Source: Apoderus coryli
Lineage: Eukaryota > Arthropoda > Insecta > Coleoptera > Attelabidae
Direction: 5' to 3'
Assembly: GCA_911728435.2 (NCBI GenBank)
Contig: OU452205.1
Coordinates: 8,748,260-8,812,259 of the forward strand
DNA length: 64,000 nt
Every line of letters starts with the position of its first letter. Position 1 is the stretch's first letter. Shown piece after piece: positions 31,222-43,773 of the stretch. The translations under genes and the position numbers were made by a program. Below the pieces are notes generated by a model. The model searched no databases and was not told where the DNA came from. It saw only the letters and a list, made by a program, of their open reading frames with translations.

Positions 31222-34200
31222 AGATGCTAGAAGATTTTCATTCGTGAAATAGAATAGTATGTAGGTAATTTGGAAGAACGTTTTCTAATTTCACAATCGA
31301 AATAATTATAATTTAGAAAAAGTCAAAACTTATATCATCGTCAGACATGCGCAAATTGTAAAAATTCTCATAATATCCGATTTTAAAAAATTAGAAAGAA
31401 ATCCCTGATACCACTAAAAGAAGACTTTAGTTATGGCTGCAGTCGAAATTCCAAAGTAAAAACATCAAAGGTACCGCTTCGTTTCTTTCTCAAACTATTT
31501 TCTTATATTACTGTTTTTTAAAGTTACAAATTTAAATCTAATGTCCTGGATAATGGAACTTTCCTTTTTAAAAAAAAACATGTTACACCACTGCTAAATA
31601 CATGCCGCACAAGATAGCAAATCTAATGTATTTAACAAGCCTAATTAGATTTAACCATTGACACGACATGCAACAAGGTATCTTAGTAGTATTATATACA
31701 TAATATATGCAAAAGGCTTAGAATAAGAAATGTGAAAAAAGCACTAAATAATGCAAAGTCGCTTTGCAAACTACTTCTCTTACTATTACTACTAGTACAA
31801 CTACAATATGTCAGGTTAGAACATATATAAATCCAACATGGCAGCCAGTGTTGTAATCTATAATGCTATAGAAAACTACCTGAATTGAGATACTATCGCG
31901 TTTTGCATTTTTTTTATACAATCCTGTGTATATGTGCATTTTCTGATATACTTTGATTATATCTTAAGTTAATAACATCATGAAACAAGGTGGATTGTCT
32001 AATGTAGTGGAGATAGGGCATTCTTGTATATACAAGTTTTTTTATTTATTTAAGTACCTAAGCCATAGTGCAAATAATTTAGTTTATTTATCGCCATGCT
32101 GATGTTGAAAATTAGCCAACAACCAATACAATCTGGTTGGCGTAAGTTGAAAAAAAAAAACAGATATTTAAAAAATACTATTTTTTTGTACTTTTTCAAT
32201 TTATTTGTCTTATCTTTGTTACATTTTTGTGGTAAAGATTAAACAGCGGTAAAAAAAAGCTTTTATGTACCAATGGTTTTAATTTAAAAATTACCTACTC
32301 AATTTAAATAACACCCAATATACAATTTGTAATGGCCTCGTGAGAATAATTTTTAAACATGCGTGCATAGATGCCCCCGTATTTCGTTTTCTTGGCTATT
32401 TTCTATTGTTGCATGTCCCGATACGCGGCATCTCTCTGTAAACGCCCCACAAAGGGTACAGACAAGGCGTAGGTATACTGTCTCTTATATTTACGCTGAC
32501 TAAACGAATAGGATCAACAAGAACAACCGAGAAATCGGTTAAGAATGCGGCAAGTTTTATTAGCATCAATTGAGGCCCCGCAACTCTGAGAAAAAATGTG
32601 ACGTCTTTGAATAGTCTGTCGAGACTCCAGTCGTTGCAATAAGGGAGTCCCCAACAGTTTGTGTGCGAGAGCTGTTTGAATAGGACAAGTTTTGGTCTTT
32701 TGTAAAATGGAAAAAGAACAATATCTGTCGGTAATTAGCTTTCTGTTTTTAAATCAATGACGATAGCAAGTTCGATGCACGTCCAACTGCCACTCTGTAG
32801 GTCTGGTATAAACTAAATTAAAAATGAAATGACTTTCGAAGAGTTTAAATTGCTTCCTTGCGAAATTCCTCCGAAGAGAGCACAAACGGTCGCATCGGCG
32901 GTAAAGTCATGAAGTCTGTTTTTTGGGAACCGCAAGGTGTGATCTAGATTCACTGTCTGGCGAATGAAAAAGGATCACGGGACATTATTCTAGTAATTTA
33001 TTGACCAGATACAATATAGCATTTAAGAAAAAACAACCTTTCGCCAAAACACTGCAGATCATTCATAACATAACATCATTCCTTGAATTGCGCTACAAGG
33101 CGTTTTTTTTACCAAACACGAAGCCTTGGCCTATGGTTACATTTCACGTTGACTGAGGAAATCCTACCGACCAGTGATGAGTATTTTGTAGATTTCCCAA
33201 AATATTCTCCTAAACGGGCGACTATGTTAAAAAAAAAAAAGAATAAACATAATGAAAGACAATGCCAATGTCTATTGGTAAACTTAGTTATCGTGAATAT
33301 GACAATGACTGGTGGTAACCCTCGACCTATTGTGGGGTTCTAAGCAGAACGAAAACATTGTTGTTCTGCAGCACCTATTTTGTTAATGTAATCATGTATC
33401 TTAGGATAACCCTTGGATCCATGATCCATCATCGCCATCATTTTCGCACCGAAATGGGTAGGGAAGAGGTAGATAAATAAGAGCGCTGGCGGAAATTTAT
33501 TTTCGTTGAATTTGAACAAACAAAACACGAAGTGCCTTAAACTCATTTTCTGTTAACTACTGATTGTATTGTATTGTAATATCCTCCATAGCAACTGCGA
33601 TTAAACAGTTGAAAAGACTCACATTTTTCTCACAATAACATATTCTGTAGAACCCTGAAAAAAACGGTGACTTCTAGGAATTTTGGTTTTAATATGAAAC
33701 ACGATTCATGTAAACATAAACTCAATCTCCCCTAAGAACGGTAAATATGTATATAGAACTAAGATTTATCATCGTTAGTGAAATTTGCATTGGTATTTGA
33801 ATATATTAGTAAGGTATATTGTGCAAACGTAAACAGTTAAATGTATTGCCCAAGGAAAGTTATTGCATTATTCAAGAAAGTACGGCAAAGAAAATAAACC
33901 ACCCATTTTATGTATAGATATTCATGTTTTTAATTACGCAAAAAATTGTTATAGGAAACTGGTTAATATTTTTTTACATTTTACTTAGTTATATGAGCAA
34001 GATCAATAATTAGTATTTTTTGCTCCAACATAATATATTTGCTCCATTTTTTAAGAATGTATATGTGTCGTTCCAATAAACGGCTAGTTCGACGAATCAA
34101 ATTACGAGTTGGGTTTCACTATGAATATTTTATCGCTGAACGTTGATAAGTGTAAATGTGTGATTGATGGCCCTCCATCTGTTGTTTTTCACATGTAAGG

Positions 34201-34229
34201 AACACTTGTTCATGTTGATTCTCCTACAT
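31222..34229. other. Three kilobases with no recognised gene
   Basis: Mostly AT-rich. Short frames at 33083-33343 (+) and 33340-33546 (-) show no motif I recognise. Some GC-richer patches (about 32380-32700) give no coding text of a known family. Degraded elements may be present but cannot be supported. Confidence 0.4.
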
Positions 34230-34400
34230 CCTTGTACCTGTTTCGCTGCCCTCCCTGATTGCGTAAGCCGCCCTTAAGCTGTTAATAAAGGAGGTTCTCT
34301 TTGGAAGGTGTTCTGTTGGCATGCGGATTACGTGGCCAGTCCATCGCAGCAGGTGCAAAATTTCTATGTACATTCCACGATAGAATACTGTTTTACGATT
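34230..34400 (-). mobile_element. LINE fragment, same family as 30.2-31.2 kb
   Basis: Minus-strand text LLRWTGHVIRMPTEHLPKRT (about 34349-34290) matches LRWTGRVIRTPTERPPKR of the element at 30.8 kb. Only this short post-RT segment is recognisable. Opposite orientation shows an independent insertion. Confidence 0.65.
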
Positions 34401-34601
34401 TGGTGTAGCACGGTTTATGTATAGTGCGTTGAGAGAGTTTAAAGTTTCTAATACTGGTTTCAAGACCTTGGAGTTCAGCAGACTTTTTATTTCTATAAAC
34501 TTATTATATGATATCATGCTGCTGAGTGCTTTGCTGGAATTAATAAAAATGTACTCTTTTGACGTTCTACTGTCTATAATCTATATAAATACAAGGTCGC
34601 C

Positions 34602-35390
34602 CATACAGGGTGTCATGATCCAAACTACAGGAGAAGGAGGTTTTAACACCCACAAGTCACAGGAAGGGTACAATTTAGAAACAAAAAGATTTATTAATTA
34701 ATTTGCTTCGCTCCGCTATAATAAGGAAAAAGAAGCGAAAAAATACTAGGACAATAGCATAGCATTATGCAGTTTTGGTGTTTAGACAACAAGTTTTTTA
34801 TAAGGATTTTTTTATAATTTGATAATTAAAAATATTCCCCAGAGGTAACCGAACTTATTTGAAGTTAACCAATGTGTTGTTTGGACCGAGTTAATTTTAA
34901 AGATATTTCTACGTGATTTGAAATAAATTTGGATAATTTTTGTGGAATTGGAGTTCTCTATTTGCTACTACATGTTTTGCTAATTAAAATAAGATATTAC
35001 TTACTACTATGCAAAACCTCTTGTTACTTTACTTTTTTTAATGCATTTTTTATTTTTGGTCTTTAATATTTTTATCTCTAACATTGAATATTTAATGAGG
35101 TTATAACAATAAAAATGTTAGTTTAATAAGAACTTAAAAAAGAAAATACATAATCAAATTAAAGAAAAATTTACAATATAAACAAATGTTCGAAATGTCT
35201 CCCACTTGCTCTAATGCATGGCCTATAGAGCGCTGACTAAAATTTCTTTAGAAATTTCTCAATGCTGCCAGATTATTTCGTATTTCTTGCACCACATCAC
35301 GAATTCGTTCCCGCAATCCTTGTTAATTATTACATACTCGTGCATAGACACACTCTTCCATGTAGCCCCAAATCACCCCTTCCTACCCAT
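34602..35390 (-). mobile_element. IS630/Tc1-like relic: transposase C-terminus and terminus
   Basis: Minus-strand text WGYMEECVYARV then LRERIRDVVQEI and, after a stop, FSQRSIGHALEQVGDIS (about 35380-35190) fits the C-terminal part of IS630-like transposases: the LWGYLKxxVY segment, a helical LRxRI segment, and a final CIxxxGxHFxxLL-like end. A TACAGGGTGTC terminus in the orientation expected for the other end lies at about 34606. The other terminus was not found. Confidence 0.5.
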
Positions 35391-36607
35391 TTTCTTTGAT
35401 AGGTATTTAGTAAACACTGGTCTTTACTATTTACGATACCTGAATCATAGAATAATAACTATAGATAAGAAGGGTCAGTAGACGCTAAAAACGACATCGA
35501 CTCGTCGCAATCCCAGCCACATTCGAGCCGGCTACTATACATACTATATCGATATATACTATAAGATACTATACTATAACTTTAAGCAGCAACGAATTGC
35601 GTTTAAGATAGAGGTAACCAAGGTGCCGACACGAGGTGAAGTAACTGTATATAAACTGTCCCTGAATCGGTGTATTAAAAAAACGATCTAATATCTAATA
35701 GAATATTGAGGTACTTACTTTCGTTATTCCTGATATCAAAAAGATGTAAATAAATTTGTCTTTTTTTGGTGTAACAAAATAATTATTAGTTTCTCGATGT
35801 TACGTAAGACACGGTACCTTATCTAATTAGATTTGACATCCTCGGCTAGCACATTTCTGGAGGTACCAATATGAATACAAAAACTTTATTAATTTTATAA
35901 ATAACAACTATTTTCCAGTAAATTTTCAATTAAATCTCACAGAGGAAGTTGATTTGTTATTGTAAATCAATTATTATTACAAATAAATAAGACAATTCAG
36001 ACTTAAATAATACTTTTTTAATCTAGAATAAATATACGTTTCAACCTTGGACCTCACGGAAGTTTCAGCTCGAATAAATATATTGTTGCTGACTCATAAA
36101 TCTGTTGAAAAAGAAATAATCCCGTTAACGATATATTTTTCATTATAAATACAAAGAATGAAATTTTTCTACAAAAACTAGAAAATAATTTACTGCCATC
36201 CTAAAGGTATTTTTAAGTATTATATGCGGTTGTTGGTAATCAGTATTGTCAACTTTAAAGTAGTAAAAAAGATATTCATTTATAATCTCGACGGAGATTA
36301 ATTTTAAAATTATAATAAATTGAAATGTTATTAATTCTCACCGGAGTATTGATCAGAAATGATAAAAAAAGCAAAATCTGCCCTTTACAAAAACAACTAT
36401 CTCAAAAATTTAGTAGAGAAAATATTTAAAATCTTACAAAGGAAATATTACGAAACTTAATAACAACACTTCCACTAGTTATGTGTCTAAGCCGAAAATT
36501 TAAAAAAATACAAGGTTTACTGTATTAAAACTGTAAAGTTGATTGTTTCTTAAATGAGGTGGTTGTAGATCTAATGCGGCCACATTTTCCAAATCATTGC
36601 AAGTTTA
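35391..36607. other. AT-rich sequence, nothing recognised
   Basis: Contains a run of ATACTATA-type short repeats (about 35535-35580). No gene or element was supported. Confidence 0.45.
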
Positions 36608-37197
36608 CAGGGTGGCCCCAAAATTGATCCATATCAAAATTATGTTTTTTAAATAAAAGCCTGTATTTTAGGAAGTTTGGTAGTTCCTCAAAAATAAATG
36701 GGATCTAGTATAAAAGATGTAATGTCCTACGGTTTTTACAAAAATCATCAATCAATTTGTGACAATTTAGAGCTTTGTTAAAAATTAGTATCGATTTCGA
36801 TAGTGCCACAATATTAGCAAAAGTGACGATAGGAAAAACATAGGAATACTATAAATAATTCAAATAAAAAAATCAGAATATTGTTAATGACAATGACGTA
36901 ATTCAAGATATAGTTTTGCGACAAAATTGTAAACGCAAAATAGCGACTATAGTATATTCCCTTTCAGAATAGAGTTAACATGTCTGTGGTTTCAGCGTGC
37001 TGGCGCATAACCGAATTTTGGCCTAAATGTGAGGGAATGTCCAACATTTTGAACCACACCTTTACTTAATTTCAGTTAGCAATAAAAAAATTCGCAATTA
37101 ATAAATAATTACATTACTGTATTCAACATGCTTGCCAGATTTATGTACAGTTAAATTTAATATTGCCGGTAACTCCTAACTATTGAGTTACCCTGTA
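36608..37197 (+). mobile_element. Small TACAGGGT-ended element, probably IS630-derived
   Basis: Left TACAGGGTGGCC and right GGTTACCCTGTA-type end (TTACCCTGTA at about 37186-37195) form an 8-10 bp inverted terminus of the type seen at 49.56 and 51.49 kb. Near the right end, plus-strand text WPKCEGMSNILNHTFT (about 37020-37065) sits in the place of a transposase C-terminal CIxxxGxHFxHL motif. The similarity is weak and the TIRs are short, so the call is tentative. Confidence 0.4.
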
Positions 37198-38774
37198 TGT
37201 TAATAAATTCAGTGTCCCACTCAGCCAATAAAAAATTGTAGAACGCAGAAATAATGTCATCCTTTGATCTACTAGAAGTAGAGCCTCATGTTAGACGAAA
37301 GCATATCTATCTTTTTAGGAATCGAGAGTTGTTAATAAACGAATTAAGGGTGCATTGAGTATTTGCTCAGAGAGTTTAGCTTAATATCAAGAAAAATTTA
37401 TTCCTCTTCTCAGTGCCTTAATTTTGAGCCACAAACTTACTACGGACAGTATAAAGATAGTGGAAAGTGTTAAATTTAAATTTCCGAAGCCTCAAAGCTT
37501 ATATTAAAATGCAAATACTTGCCTGCGAGTTCTAACGAACATAATAAACTAAGAATTTTTCACCTGTTTCATGTATTTTGCCTCCAATATTCTAAAACTA
37601 TGTATTAGTTACAATAAAGAAAAATAAATGTTATTTCATTCCTTTTAAGAAGGGGGATCCAAAGTCGCTTGTAACATGCATAATTATAAATTTGCTCCTA
37701 AGGCTTTTACGTAACTCTAACCCTGAATTCAAGGGGCTTGTGTATGTAAGTATTCTTTTTTTAAACACAATTCTACAAATGATATGTTCAAAGTATGTCG
37801 GTCGATACAGTCACGTAATATCACCATTACAAAAGAAACATACATAAGATTAATTTGCTTTGGTGCGTTAGCCTTTTTTATATTGGAAATTAATAATTAA
37901 CAAATTGATATGATTAGATTTTTTCGGTATGACCTGCACACCCAGTTTTATATAACTAGCACAGGCATATTATCGCAACGTATTACTTACGATATTGCCC
38001 TTGAATAGTAGTGACCACACCAGATTCCAAACTAAAAAACCTCACGTATAATTATATGCTATACAGTATGTACCATACCCGTCAAATAAAGGAGAAAAAA
38101 ATTGATATATTCGAGAGTAAGCATGATTTATATTATTTGCTATTTAAAACTTATATTTGAACTACTTGAGCTGTTTATCTAGTTACTCTACTATGTAGGA
38201 TGTAGGTACTTGAAATATTCGTATATATTAAAAATTGCCTGCCACGATAATAGTTTGAAACGCTTACCGTGATAAGTATTGCCAGACTCTTGAGTTCTAC
38301 TATTCGATTGGACTTACCTGCAAAAAAAAAATACAATAGTCAAAACAAATATTTTTTTAATATTAAAAGTGAATACGGTTTCAGCCACGCACAGACTATT
38401 AGTTATATTATTGGACATAAATTATCATTATTATTATATATAATTGAAAACCCCCTCAAGTTATTGTGATTTCATGGAGTACTATTTACATCACGTAGTA
38501 TGTTTTTGACAGAACAAAAGTAATAATAATAATAATAGAAAATTTAAGTAGGATTACTGTATTGAGTATAGCCAATTTCTAACAATTAGTAAAAAAACCT
38601 TCATAAACATGCCATCTCTTCCCTCCCATTATTAGAACTCCTTTTTCATCATTTTCGAGTTCGGCTTCCACTTTAACTCATTAAGTATAAAATATCCTGT
38701 ATAGTATAACTTTTCTTTGAGTCAGAGCATGACTAACAAAAGGCTAATGCCTAAATATGTGTAATCATATCCTA
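37198..38774. other. AT-rich sequence, nothing recognised
   Basis: About 1.6 kb. The 66-codon frame at 38269-38469 has no domain signature. Confidence 0.45.
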
Positions 38775-38782
38775 GTATTCTG

Positions 38783-40217
38783 CAGTGGCGGCTTGTGGCA
38801 GTTTAATGTGGTGAAGCATAACATAAAATAAAGTCATATACTTAATAGGTAGCTAAAATTAATAGGGACATCCCTACTTCGTCAACTGCATAAAATATAG
38901 GTTATGTTAATACGTAGGTACCTCACCTAAGTATTGTTTTCTTTAAAAAGTGTAATTATGAAACTGTCAATCAAATTACTTTTATGCTACCTGTTAGCAA
39001 ATACGTCTCATACCAGATATTATTAAAAGCTCTGCTTTTATGCATTTGCCTTTATTTATATTTATCAAACATTTATGTAAATCTGGAACAGGTGTGTCTG
39101 TATATTTTTAGCAAGATTTTTCTGTTTTTAAAAGGAATTTTGATTAAAAAAACTTAACTGTAGTTAAAATTAAAAAATAAACATAATTTTTCATAATAAC
39201 TTCGCTTACCTGATGTCAGCGTAAATATAATTTACGCTGTTGATGTGTAGTACTTTCACTTGCTTCTTCCATATTAAAGTATGAGATATTATAATATATT
39301 ATATTAATAAAAAAACAATATTTTACGGTACCTACCCAATTATTTTTATAAAAATAGGTAGGTACCTACTAATTAATAACCGCAGATATATTTTTTTAAT
39401 TTGTTCACTAGTTTTTTAGATTTTAAAACTTAAATTAAATATGTAGGTAACTAATTTGTATTCAAAATATCAAAAATCAAGACTTTAAGCTTCCCGAAAA
39501 GTAAATAAAAATACTCGTAATATTAGCACAGGTATAGCACAGAGCACAACTGTGACAGCACTAGGAATTTGCGACTGTGTGATAGAGATAGATACAAAAC
39601 ACGTTGTCATATAACCTTATTTTACATTAAATCTCTGCTGCATTTATATGAAGCGTGTGTTTTTTTAATGGCAAGATTCGTATGCTATACTTAGTACAAT
39701 TAAAGGCTGGCAACTATGTTTAGACGAACAGCGATAGGTGGTTGTATAGTGGGTATATGCAAGATGGCAGTGTTGCCAATTATAGATGAAAATGCTTTGA
39801 GGCACGCTTCATCTGCATAAGAACGTGTATGATAAATAAATAGGCTATTGTCATACGACACAAGCACTGGCAAGGGTGTCAACTGTCGCACACAGAGAAG
39901 ACAGACCGAAATAAGTAATGTTTTACTATTATTACACGAATAAAAAAAGAGGGAAATACCTATAGGTATGTAAATTAAGTATTTTAAATAGGTGCATACG
40001 ATAAAGCCTGCTTTAGATGAAGACGAACTTCAAAATTACAGTTGTATGGTAAAGCAGGTTGAAAATTAAGTATACATTAATTTATAGTTTAAATTTTATA
40101 TGGAGAAATATCATCACACAATAAAATAAAAGTAAATACTTAAATATTATTAATTTTACTGATTATTTAGGTGAAGCGTTCACTTATTCACTTGCTTCAT
40201 AGGACAAGCCGCCACTG
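38783..40217. mobile_element. Non-autonomous hAT element (1435 bp)
   Basis: Ends are CAGTGGCGGCTTGT and its inverse ACAAGCCGCCACTG, a 14-bp perfect TIR of hAT type. The element is flanked by perfect 8-bp direct repeats GTATTCTG at 38775-38782 and 40218-40225, the duplication length of hAT transposition. Subterminal sequences also share GTGAAGC/GAAGC words. No open frame above 66 codons and no transposase motif, so it depends on a transposase elsewhere. Confidence 0.9.
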
Positions 40218-40225
40218 GTATTCTG

Positions 40226-40499
40226 AGAGCGAATAAAAATTGGTGTACACAGTATCAAATTTTGGATCTAATATCTTTGATCTGCCTCCAAAACACAGGC
40301 ATCGAACTTAAATAGCTTTAAAAAAAATCGAATATTTTAGCGAGCCTAGTCCAATTAAATTTTGTGCAGCAGTCGCCTGTACGTAGTGGTTCGCGAGACC
40401 ATGGTCTGTGTTTCGCTGTCTAAACTGAGAATAAGGTAATTGGGCACTCGATCTTGGTATCGAAAAGTATTTTAAAAGTCTTTTCTATGGAATTTTCTT
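40226..40499. other. Short unassigned stretch
   Basis: Between the hAT element and the next LINE; nothing recognised. Confidence 0.4.
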
Positions 40500-41070
40500 T
40501 ATATCATTTGCAGTAGTGTGGTCTCCTAAATACCAAGTTCATGTTTCTAAACTTCAGGGCATACAGCGGAAATTTACGAAACATCAATGTTTTAGATTCA
40601 ATGGTTGATTCCCGATTAGAGGTGTCGACCACGGAATCAATACTTGCAAGAATTAATGTTGATTCTCTCGGACTCCGTAGGGTCTGTAATTATCAACTAT
40701 TTATGTTTAAGCTTATAAATTCTTAGATGGACTGCCCTCGACTCCTGTTCCAATTGAATTTTAAGGCGCCTGAATATCATTCCCGTAATCCATATCTGTT
40801 TCGACCTCCTAGGGTTCAATTATGTAGCAAAAGTGCGGGTGGCACATTGTGTAATTGCTGGTTTTTAAATAGGCATGTGAATTATTTTGGTGAGGGTTTG
40901 CTTAATTTGTAGATATGTCTTATATGATTTTTTCTCAAAATTATCTTGTGTCACCTATATGTTGCATATTATAGATATTATATACCTACATTTAATGTTA
41001 ATTCTAGATTTATTTGTCGTCTCGTAATTGGGCGTCAGCCTGTTGGACAAACAAATAAATAAATAAATTT
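40500..41070 (+). mobile_element. LINE ORF2 C-terminus with AAAT-repeat tail
   Basis: Shifting-frame text LQGIQRKFTKH (about 40545-40590), SLGLRRVCNYQLFMFKLIN (40660-40723), MDCPRLL, APEYHSRNPYLFRPPRVQ (about 40755-40820) is the C-terminal pattern of R1/CR1/Jockey-type ORF2. After the 3' UTR the element ends in AAATAAATAAATAAA (about 41053-41069). A stop at 40724-40726 and a frame change mark it as dead. Confidence 0.65.
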
Positions 41071-41983
41071 ATTTCAACGGAGACCAATGACAAAAAAAAT
41101 AAATTGACGAATGTGCCAATCTCTGTTATTGCACTTGTTAATGTTTATTATGAAACGGTCTGGATTGACATTTTTCAGTTATGAAAAGTCCATTTTCAAA
41201 CTACTTTCCAATTACTAAATAACTCTAGTACAATGCAACAAAACATCGTGCGCCTAATGAAATAGATATACTTCTGTTACAACCGGAAGTGTATAATTTT
41301 TGTAGAATATTTTAGATGAATGGCCACCTTCGAAGCAGGAAATCTGTCTTGAATCATCATGTATTAAACACAAGAACAGTTATTTAAGCTTGTGTAATAA
41401 AATTATTGATGTTCCTCACAACCGAGTAGTGAAGAAATAATTCAGAGCCTCGACATTATGTTTGAGTTTTCTTTCTCAGGGCAGCGATCATATTTTTTTT
41501 TAATTGAATCCTTAAAATATCGTTTTTCAACTCGTAGTTATCCTAATTTTGTTAACTAAAATCAAATGGAAAATGTAATTTTAATTGAAATTATTCTCTG
41601 CAAAATTCCCATATCATTTAAACTATGTTATAATTTAAGATTTTTTAATTTTTATTTATGAAACAAAACTCTTGCTGCTTATATCAAGTGATCAAAGTAT
41701 TTTGAACAATATTAGTTCCACCTTGACTGAGGGTAAAAAGTAACAAACCTAATATTGACTTCATCTAGAATACGGTTATGTTATGGGCAAAGCCCGGGGT
41801 GTAGGTAAACTTTTGATTAACCGAAATATATAGTCACACGCTGATGATATATTGGATCTATCATAATATTTATGTAAAATGTTTTGTGTAATTTCTAGTG
41901 ATCTAATTCTTGATAGAATAAACAAATATTATCTCATTAAATCTATTTTAAATAATTTTATTGCATATTGCTCAAACTTAGCA
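41071..41983. other. AT-rich sequence, nothing recognised
   Basis: No feature could be supported on either strand. Confidence 0.45.
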
Positions 41984-42787
41984 GAGCCTCATTAAACTGA
42001 CGCACATAGGTATGACAAGAGCGTATTCCCGTTTCCGTGTTGAGTACAATGCACCAAATAGGCCGCAAATTCAACACGGACTTGTGGCTAATTTCGACAT
42101 TACAGAACCCTGTCCAATTCCCGGCTAAAATTCATGTTGACCCTATAAACCCGTGGAATATACGCTACGATAAGGTAACAATAACATAAAAAGATAACAA
42201 TTTTATTGTTTACATGACTGATTTTTTTTTTATAATTCAAGCTAAAATACCTCAAAAATAGCTCAGCCATTATATTTGAAATTGAAAAAAAAAATATCTT
42301 GCTTTAGCATATAATATTCACTGTTAAAAAAGTTTAAGTTGCCTATGTTTTCCATTTTTTATGGGATATGTTTTTCCCCTACATATTTTTGTACAAAACA
42401 TAAATATAAGCAAAGGCCTTGTAGAAATTAAAATCAAAGTTCTAAATAACGAAAATGGAAGACATTTTTATTTTCCTTTAAAAATAAACTAATAATTGGT
42501 GCTGCAGTCGAAGATTGCCGATAAACAGTCAAACTATACTAAACGTGGTAGAGCCACTGTAGATCATATCTACGGTGGTAGAGCCAATATGCGTTTGTAC
42601 TTACCCAAACCCTTGCCCAGTAGACACTAAATGGATACGGTTGTAGTACTGCCGAAATAAGCCACAAATGCGTGTGGAATTTGTGAACTACTTCGTGTCG
42701 CAGTCAATACGGGAATGCGCATGATAGAATTGTAGAATTTATATCGCTCTTGTTAGGAGTTCGTTAGGATTTAATTGAGGCTCTGTT
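41984..42787. mobile_element. Long-TIR DNA element of unknown superfamily
   Basis: Left CAGAGCCTCATTAAACTGACG and right AATTGAGGCTCTG are inverted. Further matched blocks extend about 130 bp inward: AACAAGAGCG-type, ATTCCCGT, AATTC-ACACG, TTGTGGCT-ATTTCG. The TIR is diverged and interrupted by small indels. No target duplication is clear and no coding text is visible. It contains a repeated GGTAGAGCCA (about 42547, 42584). Confidence 0.6.
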
Positions 42788-43769
42788 TAATTTATACAAG
42801 TCATGTTTGACATTGGAATTGTTTAGATGTCTCTAGATACTCTGCGAATTGACTTTCTGCTTAATATATTTCTTCAACAACAACCTAACGTTGGACGTAC
42901 TGTATAACCAAATGATACAAGTACAGTTGCGTAACATTGTTATGATCGATTTCAATCTTATCTCTACACCAATGACGCACTATTTACAATTTATTCAGCC
43001 CCATTTTATGAATGTGGTAATTTAACCAACAAACTCTATGAGAGGTATAAGTAATAATAATATTTATTGCAAAATCGCGAAAGCATAAATCAAAATAGTA
43101 GCAAACACCGCACCTTGTGGGTGGGAGGGACCCGAATAATGGTAGAGCCATGTATCAAAAGCACCTACATTCTGTGATCTGTTGTTTTATGATTGGGGCC
43201 TATATAGTGTCTGTGGTGCAATTAAAACATTGACACTATTGAGTGCGTGACGCACGCACATGATGTTTAATACAAAATGTATCATAAATAAACAATTAGT
43301 AAGCTACAGGGTCGCATGAAAGGGAAATCTGAACGGGATTGGTGTGTAGTGATTGATCATTTATTTAGATGATAGGTGTAGAGATAGTATTTTGGGGGAC
43401 TTAATCAGACATAGTTTAGCACTTTGATTGATTTTATTTTTATGCGCTCGAAACAAAACGAACAGGAATACAAAATATAAGCAAAATTTAGTACTAATAA
43501 TACTTAAAATTCAGAATACAACTAAAATCAATTTATCAAATGTGGTTTACATTCGAGTTTTCCGGTATTTTATTTTTGTATTTAAAGTAATTTCGCATAA
43601 TTTTGTAAAATCTAAATAGACCAGAGCCACGTTAACCTTGACAATATTTATTATACAAAGCTACATGAGGGAGAAATGAACTGGTAGGTATACTTGCCCC
43701 GCTTGAATTTAAAGAAGCAACAAAACTACAATTTTTTGTGGTGTGTTAATTTGATGAATATATTTTAAG
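42788..43769. other. Unassigned stretch
   Basis: A 63-codon frame at 43428-43619 has no motif. A GGTAGAGCCA word as in the previous element recurs at about 43141, but no boundary could be drawn. Confidence 0.4.
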
Positions 43770-43773
43770 TTAA

